From NCBI GenBank assembly GCA_015499995.1, contig JADNRV010000697.1, positions 1-17,211 on the forward strand: a stretch of DNA of 17,211 nt. The letters are read 5' to 3'. The position numbers and the translations under genes are program-made. Below are positions 1 through 7,208 of this stretch, piece by piece. This DNA comes from Flammula alnicola (Eukaryota > Basidiomycota > Agaricomycetes > Agaricales > Strophariaceae). Every line of letters starts with the position of its first letter. Within the stretch, counting starts at the first letter, position 1. Under the pieces are notes generated by a model that did not search any database, was not told the origin of the DNA, and was given only the letters and a program-made list of their open reading frames with translations.

Positions 1-1104
1 CACGGGCTTTTGTAAGTCCGAAACTGACCTTTTCTTTGAGATCTATCATTTTTGTCGCTCATTTTTTGTTTTCGGTAGAGGGTCTAAGCGAAATTGGGGC
101 TCCCTCTGCAAAGCTTTTAATCGCGACATGCCCGACCGTCCTGTATACGCGCTTGATTTACGCAACCACGGTTCATCACCTCATGCACCACTCATGACCT
201 ACGAAGCCATGGCATCCGACGTGCAGAAGTTTATCAAAGACAAGCAGTTGAAAGATGTTGCGCTGTTGGGACACTCGATGTACGTTATTCCCTTGTGGTG
301 CCCTCTCCTAGACTCTTACATGCTTTTCACTTACAGGGGAGGAAAGGTAGCCATGGCATATGCTCTGTCACTGAAAGAAGCGAATGTACCTGCCGGCACA
401 CTATCACACCTCATCATCGTCGACACAGCTCCCCCGACAGATAGCCTATCAGCCGTAGCAGCGGAGTTCAGGCAATACATATCTGCGATGCAGAAAATCG
501 AATCACTGCCCCCGGGTGTCATAAAGACGCGTGCGGATGCAGACCATATGTTGAAAGAATCCGTGCCGGTGGGTTATTCATTTTCGACCCGTGATTTCTA
601 CAGTAATCAAGGAGATTTCTTTCCTTATTGCAGGATATCTCCGTTCGCCAGTTCCTCCTCACAAAGCTCAAACTCCCAAGCCATTCACGAACCGCGATTC
701 ATCATGAAGGCGCCCAAGAGAAAGCCAAATTTATAGTTCCTCTAGGATTTTTATCACAATATGTAGACGCGCTCGGGTCGTTCCCATATAGATATAACGC
801 CGCTGCTAACAGCGTGCCTACAACTTGGGATGGGCCGACGCTGGTAGTGAAGGGCACCAAGAGCGCGTAAGTTACGTGGATTGTCATGCGAAGACGATGC
901 TGATGAGTCTGATATCAGATACATTAACCACAAGAATAAACCTGCGCTCCAAGCTTTCTTCCCCAATATGCACCTGGATGAACTCGATACGGGCCACTGG
1001 GGTAAGTTCGTTAACCCCTTCGACGATAATTATGTCTAATTATGACTGTTGTAGTGCACGCAGAGAAACCTAACGAATTCGGAAACTGGTTGTCGATTTC
1101 TTAA
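1..1104 (+). CDS. ABHD11/Imo32-type alpha/beta hydrolase (5' partial)
   Basis: Serine hydrolase of the ABHD11 / yeast Imo32-Eat1 family, whose members are mostly mitochondrial esterases or thioesterases; the substrate here is unknown. Proposed exons: <1-11, 79-279, 337-568, 634-866, 919-1001, 1055-1104, giving 269 visible residues. The N-terminus and any targeting peptide lie outside the window. Seen: HG-LLGS oxyanion motif across the first junction, then a VYALDLRNHGSSPH block, nucleophile elbow GHSMGG (Ser codon 275-277), the DISVRQFLLTKL block at 634, and the catalytic His in DTGHWVHAEKP (His codon 995-997). Introns are 52-67 nt. Intron 280-336 splits the Met codon of the elbow, and is 57 nt, in frame and stop-free. 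The last residues (NWLSIS, stop at 1102) do not fit the family; another frame does (see findings). The gene converges with the next one, 111 bp apart. Family assignment is strong; exact exon ends are inferred. Confidence 0.9.
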
Positions 1105-1215
1105 AGAATTCCTAGAGACGCTACCTGGAGATGTGGGCTATAATTTGAAATTCCGTCCAACATTAATCGCTAGCACATAGTGCACAACTTATGTCCCGCA
1201 TGTACTAGTACTGCC

Positions 1216-2096
1216 CTACATGCCGCGTGTACCCCTGGCAATCATGACAGCCCTCGGAGGAAGTGCTGGATGTGTCACTCCGTTTGCATGACCATGTCCC
1301 AGCCCACTCCCATTCGCACTCATGCTGGCAGCACCATGACTTCCCGATAAATGTGAATGTGAGGTCGAACCTGCGACCCCTTCCTCTCCACCAAGAGGCC
1401 CCGTGACACTACCCCTTTTCTTCATTTGAACTTTAGGACGCCACACACCCAACAAGGACCTCTTCATAAACTCTGACGCGACACCCTTGCCCGGCTGCAT
1501 TTTTGTCTCCCCGACAATCTCACAAAGCTCCTTCGGACCAAGCCTCGCTCTGGAGTTGGGATTACTGATCACAGCGCCGAGTCCAGTGGCGAGAGGCTCC
1601 CTGTTCAGGGCATTGTCGGATGCATGCGTATCTTTGCTGTGGGTGGTGGAAGTAGACTTGCGCTCCGCGCTAGCATAAGGCTTGTTAGCGGCCTTGTCTT
1701 TATGCTGATACCGCTTCGGTCCATGGGTTTTTGCTGCCTCTTTCCTAAAGCGAGCTTCTGCGAGATCCCACGCGAAATTGCTGGCGGTGTTCAGTGGCTC
1801 TCCGAAGACATGGGGCTCGAACTGATCGCTGTCGAGATCTAAGTACTGCTTCCCCTCAACAGATAGTGAGAGTGGCTCAGGCTCAAGTTGCGAAGTAGCT
1901 GCATCGATTTCCTGCTACGTTGATGAGAAAGCAGTTCAACGCTCCGAGAAGAGAGCTAGAGTGCGATATAGAATGAATATACCTCAGAAGAAGGAAGAGT
2001 AGTCGTCCAATCATCAAGATCGAACAACAGGCCCTCTCCCGTGTTTAAATGATCAGTTTCGCCGAAGGTGAAGTCTGGCTGTTTAGTGAATGACAT
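1216..2096 (-). CDS. Hypothetical protein, 270 aa, two exons
   Basis: I do not recognise this protein. Proposed exons on the minus strand are 2096-1983 (38 codons) and 1914-1216 (232 codons plus stop), with a 68-nt intron starting GTATAT and ending TAG (1982-1915). A second acceptor (CAG, 3 nt further) would remove one residue. The ATG at 2096 is the first in frame; an in-frame stop lies upstream. The N-terminus is acidic and aromatic (DFTFGETDHLNTG, LLFDLDDW), residues ~65-130 are rich in Lys, Arg, Ser and Thr, and the last ~60 residues are Gly/Ser/His/Ala-rich low complexity. No signal peptide, membrane helix or catalytic motif is visible, so a soluble, partly disordered protein is likely. 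A possible 5'-UTR intron starts with GTGAGT near 2187 and could end at CAG near 2107. An LTR element sits about 300 bp upstream of its start codon. Confidence 0.72.
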
Positions 2097-2181
2097 GGTA
2101 GTAGTACTGTCAAAGTACGCGCGATTCCAATCTTGAGAAAGACGGGCCAAGTCAAGAAATGAATAAAAACGAGCGCGGACG

Positions 2182-2393
2182 ACTCACGAAGGATAATTTA
2201 TAATAAATGTTGGTAAAGGGATTGTGGTTGAAACAAGAGTGGAGGTCAAAGAAAGCAAGAGGAATTATAAAACCAAATCATGAGCATGCCACTCGAGACG
2301 CGCTCTGTACGCGGTCACGTTACTTGTGACTGTGACAGGACCTGCGGCTCGATGCTGATTGCAAGAAATGACTTCAGATGCGTAGCTTGAGGG
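2182..2393 (-). promoter_or_regulatory. Probable promoter of the 1216-2096 gene
   Basis: This is the gene-free stretch between the start of the hypothetical minus-strand gene and the LTR element. Read on the minus strand it has AT-rich TATA-like runs (TTATAAATTATCC around 2192-2205 and a TATAATTCC-type run near 2262-2272) and pyrimidine-rich stretches typical of fungal core promoters. No other gene is visible. Role inferred from position only. Confidence 0.35.
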
Positions 2394-2398
2394 TTAAA
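2394..2398. repeat. Target-site duplication TTAAA, left copy
   Basis: The five bases TTAAA directly before the 5' LTR recur directly after the 3' LTR (3887-3891). A 5-bp duplication is normal for LTR-retrotransposon integrases and fixes the element's borders. Confidence 0.9.
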
Positions 2399-2631
2399 TG
2401 TTGGAATATTGGGAGGTTGTGCGAGCATGCGCGATGCACCAGTCAACGTGCGTCGGGATTCAATCCCGTGATTTTCATTGCTAGACTACATACATAAGCC
2501 GGTCATTGTGTACTTTAGTCTCCATCCGTTTGCCCTCCTACGTTCACAGAGGCCAACCGGAATTCAACATTTCTCTGCTTCCCTCAGTCCGATCTTGAGA
2601 TGATCGCGCACTTCCAGATTTGATTTCAACA
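2399..2631 (+). repeat. 5' LTR (233 bp)
   Basis: Identical to the 3' LTR. Ends are TGTTG...CAACA. A TATA-like TACATAAG (2491-2498) lies about 30 bp before a segment CATCCGTTTG (2523-2532) that would be the start of R if the element self-primes; U3 would then be ~2399-2522 and R-U5 ~2523-2631. A perfect 7-bp palindrome with a single central base (CGGGATT-C-AATCCCG) lies at 2454-2468 in U3. Confidence 0.93.
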
Positions 2632-2641
2632 CAAACGGATG
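2632..2641 (+). other. Self-complementary primer-binding site
   Basis: CAAACGGATG directly abuts the 5' LTR and is the exact reverse complement of CATCCGTTTG inside the LTR (2523-2532; 3' copy 3778-3787). In Tf1 of fission yeast and related fungal Ty3/gypsy elements, the 5' end of the RNA folds back on a site in this very position to prime reverse transcription instead of a tRNA. Complementarity stops exactly at the LTR border and at the predicted transcript start. The role is inferred. Confidence 0.72.
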
Positions 2642-2926
2642 CCTGTCCTCTCGGGTGGGTCAGTCTCACATACACCCCGTTGCGACGCTCTCTGGTTTGT
2701 TCCTTCGCCGCCGCCGTAACTTGTTCACTCGACCTCTCGGATCTTGCTCGAGTTGAAGACTCGCGATTCGACGTCTCCCAGCCGGGCCGTTTTCTCTTCC
2801 TGATGCCCGAAGACAAGTCGCTTGCTCGAAGCGCACCTGTTGAAGCCCTCGCATGTCGACGCTGAGGCAGAAGAAGGCTGCAGAGCCTCTAAACCTGCAG
2901 AAGACAGTTCTGGACCGAAATTCCGT

Positions 2927-3037
2927 GAAGAAGAAAAGCCGCCGTTGAAGATCGGCGCACGTTTATGAAGAAAAGTCGCTGTCGACGATCAGCGCATGTT
3001 GAAGAAGAAAAGTCGCCGTTGAAGATCGGCGCACGCT
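2927..3037 (+). repeat. Three imperfect tandem copies of a ~37-bp unit
   Basis: Units start at about 2927, 2967 and 3001. The shared core is GAAGAAGAAAAGTCGCCGTT followed by GAAGATCGGCGCACG. Units 1 and 3 are nearly identical. Unit 2 lacks one GAA triplet and carries several substitutions. The block lies inside the LTR element and codes for nothing recognisable in any frame. Confidence 0.85.
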
Positions 3038-3644
3038 AAGTCCTCAGGCTTGGAGGCACGGTTTTTGAAGATGCCGTATTTGAAGATTTGATTGATTTTG
3101 TTGGACAAGACGAGTTTTGAAGTCTTTGAAGGATTTTTGGTGGATGAACCCCACATTTCGAGAGCCGAAGAACGCTGCCCCGCATGCCAGTGCGCGCCTA
3201 TTCATCTTGCCGACGCCTACCTGCCGCTTCGCTCGATGGTCAAGATTTTTATTTGCAGATTGATTCGCTGTATGCTGCCCCGCTGCCCTCGATGGATTGG
3301 ATTTTTACCCTCGCTGGATTTTATTTTGCTGACTTGCTTTGGATTTCCGTTTCCACACCGAGTGCCGACTCGTTTTTGTTCTCATTTGGACACCGCCGCA
3401 GAGAGTTTTACCCACTGAATTCACCTACCTCTCGATTCTCGGCTCGATTTATTCTGTTTCCGATTCTCACCTTGCTTGATGCCGATTGCCTTCCCTATCG
3501 CCTAAAACTTGCTTGTCGCAGCTCTCAGCAGCATGGACCATGGTTTGCATGTTGGAGATTGATGGGGAATTTTTATTGATCTTTTATTTCGCTTTTTGGG
3601 GATTTTTGGTTTCAGGGAGTGTTCTTGGGTGCACCGCTTCGCTC

Positions 3645-3653
3645 GAGGGAGTG
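3645..3653 (+). other. Possible polypurine tract of the LTR element
   Basis: GAGGGAGTG directly precedes the 3' LTR; the first seven bases are all purines. This is the expected place for the plus-strand primer. It is short and interrupted by a T, so confidence is moderate. Confidence 0.5.
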
Positions 3654-3886
3654 TGTTGGAATATTGGGAGGTTGTGCGAGCATGCGCGATGCACCAGTCA
3701 ACGTGCGTCGGGATTCAATCCCGTGATTTTCATTGCTAGACTACATACATAAGCCGGTCATTGTGTACTTTAGTCTCCATCCGTTTGCCCTCCTACGTTC
3801 ACAGAGGCCAACCGGAATTCAACATTTCTCTGCTTCCCTCAGTCCGATCTTGAGATGATCGCGCACTTCCAGATTTGATTTCAACA
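3654..3886 (+). repeat. 3' LTR (233 bp)
   Basis: Identical to 2399-2631 over the full length, followed by the right copy of the TTAAA duplication. The LTR promoter (TATA-like at 3746-3753) would point right, toward the 3' end of the cyanase gene 168 bp away, which is on the other strand. Confidence 0.93.
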
Positions 3887-3891
3887 TTAAA
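3887..3891. repeat. Target-site duplication TTAAA, right copy
   Basis: Matches 2394-2398. The remaining 3892-4053 is AT-rich and carries only the 3' flank of the cyanase gene. Confidence 0.9.
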
Positions 3892-4053
3892 AGTACATGA
3901 TTTAATATTGGGAAATCACAAAAAGCAGAGGTGAAGCTGCTCAGCCTGTAGGGACATGGCTATGATATCTACCACTTGGCGTAAGGCAAGAATTTTCCAC
4001 TAGAAAGCAAAAATTCAGTTGAAACCCAACACGTTAAGGAAGTAGAATGTCAT

Positions 4054-4771
4054 TTACTCGAAGCTCAAGATAACACGGTCACCCTTGGGATCAGGTTTCT
4101 TCTCGATGTTGATCTTGCAGTCGATCATTGACATGATGCCATCGCCGAACTGGGCGAGAGGAAAGAAAGTGAACATATACGTCGATGAGCCAAGTACAAC
4201 ACAGTTTTGAAGAGAGAGAAACGAACCTTCTCGTGGATAATCGCTTTAATGGCATGTCCATATACAAGCACACCCTAAGTATCAAGGCAAACGCAAGCGG
4301 TCAGCACGACATCGGAATGGACGTGCGATACATAACATACCTCGTACAACCTGTAGATGACAGGATCCTGCGGCGGCATCGGGCCCAAACCCCTGTTTGG
4401 CCACCAATGGGCACCGAATTCACTGAGAGCGGAGGAAGAGGGTATATCGAGGACCTCAGCGACTTTCTTCAGCTCATCTTCGGTAAATTTAGCCTGCGTT
4501 GACATGAGTTTTAGTCACTAACACATCTCAGCGATTACTCACTTGGCCATAGAAGGCGGCCGCAAGCCAGACTTCGTCCTTTCCTATCTCTTTGGCGATC
4601 TGATCAAAGGTCAGGCCTTTTCTCGCCTTGGCTTCGAAGAGGACCGAGCTGATGGACGGGAGGTCGGCGTAGGGAGCGTTGTTGGTTGGAACAGTCTAAG
4701 AAAGAGTCGAGGTTCGAAGTGATACTAAGGCAGGTAAAAGGAATAAAACATACAGCTTGAGCTTGAGACAT
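4054..4771 (-). CDS. CYN1: Cyanate hydratase (cyanase, EC 4.2.1.104)
   Basis: Cyanase converts cyanate with bicarbonate into ammonia and carbon dioxide; it detoxifies cyanate and releases nitrogen, and bacterial cyanase works as a cytosolic homodecamer. Exons on the minus strand: 4771-4754, 4695-4543, 4493-4341, 4274-4227, 4149-4054, giving 155 aa, close to the usual ~156-160. All introns are GT-AG (49-77 nt) and phase 0. Seen: N-terminal helical region ([20 protein letters not shown]), the hallmark [22 protein letters not shown], then [22 protein letters not shown] and an ILSFE C-terminus. Arg105, Glu108 and Ser131 keep the spacing of the catalytic Arg96-Glu99-Ser122 of the E. coli enzyme, so it should be active. 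Exon 1 encodes only MSQAQA. A TATAATA element lies on the minus strand at 4850-4844, 73 bp before the ATG, and a GATAA core just before the ATG could be a GATA-factor (nitrogen) site, which is weak evidence. Confidence 0.97.
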
Positions 4772-5307
4772 CTTGTTCGTTATCTTTCTCGGATAGCACG
4801 GGTGAGGATGAAGGAGGGTGTCGGATGGTTTAGATGACACGGTTATTATAAGTAAAAACCCCCAAAATGTCAACATCATCATCGACTTAGTGAATCACAT
4901 GGTCGTTTAACTTTGAATGCGATAGAGAGATATTCTGGTGTACTAAACGGGTACGTTCGGCGACAGATATGGGGCTTTCATTGCAACACATTCTCTGTCA
5001 GCACGTGAGGGCATGAGAAGGAGATATGAGACATGGGACTGAGGCTCGGAGTAGGGATACCCGCGAATGCTTGAGTGTGAGAGGGTCGGTACACGGCCTA
5101 AGAGTGGCGGCGACTTAGGCCATTGAACGGCAGTAGCTTATAATCGGAAATCAATACATCTCGCTAATGACATGGAAAGAAACGGAATGAGCATGGGAAA
5201 CTCCATGGTCAGAAGATGAATATAGGATGCAAAGACTGACATTGGCCATCCCGAGTCCACACACGGGGTATATCTGGTCTGCGGACTTTGGAGCATACAC
5301 TTATCGA
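4772..5307. other. Intergenic region, cyanase promoter side
   Basis: 536 bp between the cyanase start and the SDHAF3 stop, with both genes on the minus strand. The left part holds the cyanase core promoter (TATAATA at 4844-4850 on the minus strand). A CACGTG E-box lies at about 5000. The right part is the SDHAF3 3' flank. ORFs here are short and lack coding character. I see no RNA gene. Confidence 0.5.
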
Positions 5308-5907
5308 TCATGGCTTTCCCTCCTCCCCTTCTTCGGTTCGTATAGGTTTCCACACATCCTTCGCCGCATGCATCAGCTCGTATAGTTGACCAAGTTGTTC
5401 TGAAGACATCTGGGGCAGCCTCGTCAGCGAGACATCATCCAACAATTCGTAACCCGAAGAAACAAACCTTCTCGAAAACTGTAGGATCCAGCCGTTGCCC
5501 TGCGAATTTTACATGTGGATCCGATGGCATCTGGTCGAGATACATTTTCCATTGCGAGAGGAAACCCATGATATATACAGGATTTGTAACTTCCCTGTGT
5601 CGCCGAAATTCTACGCGTAAGGTAGATATGTTGGCCACAATAGACTGAGGGCCATCTGAGAACGCGGAACGCACCTGATTTGACGTAGTCATCTCCCAAT
5701 GCCCTCATGTCTGTCGGGAGATTGCGGTGAGAACGCAGCAATCGTCGGTATAATCTACGTGGGATTTTGGCGGTGAAGCAGGATGGAAAAAGAATGAATG
5801 CGAACGTGCACATACGGAAGTGGCGGGTAAAGCATGGCGCTGGCTTCCGTCAAGTTTAGAGGCGCCTTGGAAACGGACTCTGCTAGTCTGAGCAATGAGG
5901 CGCGCAT
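5308..5907 (-). CDS. SDHAF3: Succinate dehydrogenase assembly factor 3 (Sdh7/Acn9), LYR family
   Basis: Mitochondrial matrix chaperone of the LYR family that helps mature the iron-sulfur subunit of complex II (succinate dehydrogenase). Exons on the minus strand: 5907-5816, 5754-5675, 5610-5468, 5409-5308; 138 aa, the usual size. Introns are 58-64 nt with GT-AG ends. Seen: N-terminal MRASLLRLAESVSK, a basic, hydroxylated presequence-like stretch without acidic clusters; the LYR motif in LYRRLLRSHRNLP at ~32-44; the conserved ALGDDYVKSEFRRH block across the exon 2/3 junction; NPVYIMGFLSQWKMYL; and MSSEQLGQLYELMHAAK near the end, as in animal and yeast homologues. The ATG at 5907 is the only in-frame start before an upstream stop. 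The exon borders make every conserved block contiguous, so the model is firm. Confidence 0.95.
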
Positions 5908-6262
5908 CTTAGTGTATGCAGGAGGATAGCGAGGGGCAGAACTCGGGAGAGTCCAACGTTGAGCTTAGCGTCGGCGAAGAGAACACAGTGCCAACAATGC
6001 CGGAATCGGGGATCAGAAATTGGCCGGAGTTAGCCGGCACCTCTTTCTCCGATACTAACTGGCTGATATACTTTTTCTTTCGATTTGAAACCCGTTGAGG
6101 CCTTGCCTTATGTCGGGCTACTAACTACGCGATTCTAGCTACTCTAATCTTCGCCTACGCTACTTGGTGTCAAACTCTACGACTCCTGGTGGGCCTCCTG
6201 ATGTGGCGCACGTGCACGTTGTACGTGCTTGTGATATGTAGTGGACTACGCTATACTATATT
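5908..6262. other. Intergenic region upstream of SDHAF3
   Basis: 355 bp. The first part would be the SDHAF3 promoter (minus strand); no clear TATA box is seen. A 60-codon plus-strand ORF (5916-6098) has no recognisable features. A compact palindromic block (GCACGT repeats, 6208-6228) includes a CACGTG E-box. Confidence 0.4.
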
Positions 6263-6829
6263 AAAATTACATCTAGTTGTCCGTGATAGAGATCCTATGT
6301 GCAGTTGAAGTGAAATGTAACAAAGTCCCATGGGTCCGTAAAAATAGTGGGGAATTGATGGTGGAGAAATAAATGAAACGTGGAAAATTGACAGAAGAGA
6401 AATAGAATAAAACGAAGCTAGTAGATGAAAGAAACCTAACCCTATCCTCTACGCCCATGCCCTACCTCCTCCTGCAAGCTCGTGTTCTTTATCCTGGTCC
6501 TCCAGCGGCATTTCTAGGTCTCCGTGTGAATCTGTGAAACACCCCGTGTCCTTCACGTATTTGAATAGGTGTCTGATGTTGTCCTTGTCGCCTAGTAGTT
6601 CTATCCCGACGTCGTTCTCTGGCCCTATATCCCTCTTTAGCCTCTGTCTCTGATCTTTGTATGCCGTACAGTATTTAATGTAGTGTATGACGGTTTCCGG
6701 TTCTCTTTTGCATTGTTTGCATATCGGTGAGTCTTCTAGCTTGAAACGGTGCACTGCTTGCAGCGGTACGTGGTCCGTTCGTAGCTGCGTCCGAAGGGCT
6801 GATATACTTACAGTTTCAATCAACTCTCA
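6263..6829 (-). mobile_element. 5'-truncated LINE (non-LTR) retrotransposon fragment
   Basis: The minus-strand reading frame ending at 6449 carries the far C-terminal segment of a LINE reverse transcriptase/RNase H polyprotein. Seen: ALRTQLRTDHVPLQAVHRF, which fits the 'QLRTGHxPL' motif of fungal Tad-type elements, followed by SPICKQCKREPETVIHYIKYC, a C-x2-C-x8-H-x4-C zinc-knuckle-like motif, then TAYKDQRQRL. An in-frame stop lies just upstream of 6823, and no reverse transcriptase motif follows in any frame further upstream, so the copy is truncated as is normal for LINEs. The right border is therefore about 6829. Downstream of the stop, about 185 bp of AT-rich sequence (6263-6448) is probably the element's 3' UTR. 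I see no poly(A) tail or target-site duplication, so the left end is a guess. Confidence 0.7.
6449..6823 (-). pseudogene. LINE polyprotein C-terminal remnant
   Basis: About 124 codons of open frame with the LINE C-terminal CCHC motif and no ATG at its 5' end. The frame has no internal stop, so this copy is not very old, but it lacks the endonuclease, reverse transcriptase and most of RNase H, and cannot act by itself. The downstream residues are charged and Gly-rich at the end (EHELAGGGRAWA). Confidence 0.7.
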
Positions 6830-6961
6830 ACGCACCGAGATCACAGCATCCCTCTGAAGCTTTCGGGCGGAACCAGTGGACCAGAGAATTTTTTTCAGAA
6901 AGGAGCGAGTTTGTTACATAGGTCGGCGTAATGCATATTTGTGCGCCTCGTACTTCCGGCC

Positions 6962-7208
6962 ATGGTATGTATTGTGCTCTTCTTGAACTTATTCTTCATC
7001 TCAACTGAACCATTTGCAGAGTCTCTTTCGGGGGCTTTTAAATGTGGCTATTTGCATCGTTATATGTGCCATGCAAGCCCAATTTTCCGGGCCTAAGGAA
7101 CGGGACTCGTACTCTGACATCTTCGAGAAGATGTCGTCGCTTCCAGTATGCAAGAACTTTGTGAACCTGAGCCCGGCCCTTGGTTGTCAGACCAATTGCA
7201 TTAAATGA
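6962..7208 (+). CDS. Candidate small secreted protein (weak)
   Basis: Tentative model: ATG at 6962-6964, an intron directly after it (6965-7019, 55 nt, GTATGT donor, CTGAAC branch-like sequence, TTTGCAG acceptor), then exon 7020-7208 ending TGA. The product would be 63 aa: MSLFRGLLNVAICIVICAMQA, a convincing signal peptide, then a polar mature part of ~42 aa with three Cys (one at ~45, then GCQTNC). An in-frame stop lies 36 nt before the ATG. Small secreted Cys-bearing proteins are common in Agaricomycetes, but an ATG-only first exon is rare and the stretch is short, so chance is a real possibility. I recognise no homologue. Confidence 0.25.

Larger units (their letters stand above)
2399..3886 (+). 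mobile_element. Complete non-autonomous LTR retroelement, self-priming type
   Basis: A 1488-bp element with two direct repeats of 233 bp (2399-2631 and 3654-3886) that I read as identical base for base. Each LTR starts TGTTG and ends CAACA, and the whole is flanked by a 5-bp target-site duplication TTAAA (2394-2398 and 3887-3891). The 1022-bp interior holds no recognisable gag, protease, reverse transcriptase, RNase H or integrase; ORFs such as 3184-3579 (131 aa) match nothing I know. A primer-binding site complementary to the LTR itself (2632-2641) and a short purine run before the 3' LTR (GAGGGAG, 3645-3651) set the orientation as plus. It therefore resembles a TRIM-like element, somewhat longer than usual, mobilised in trans by an autonomous partner, most likely of the Tf1/sushi (Ty3/gypsy) type. 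Identical LTRs point to recent insertion. Confidence 0.93.

Noticed and set aside
2454..2468. tRNA T-arm-like sequence in the LTR, suggesting a SINE or tRNA gene
   Set aside because: No A box, acceptor stem or anticodon arm can be built around it; the segment is part of an LTR with clear borders.
3184..3579. 131-codon frame inside the LTR element
   Set aside because: No gag, protease or polymerase motif; hydrophobic, irregular composition. Better read as non-coding interior of a non-autonomous element.
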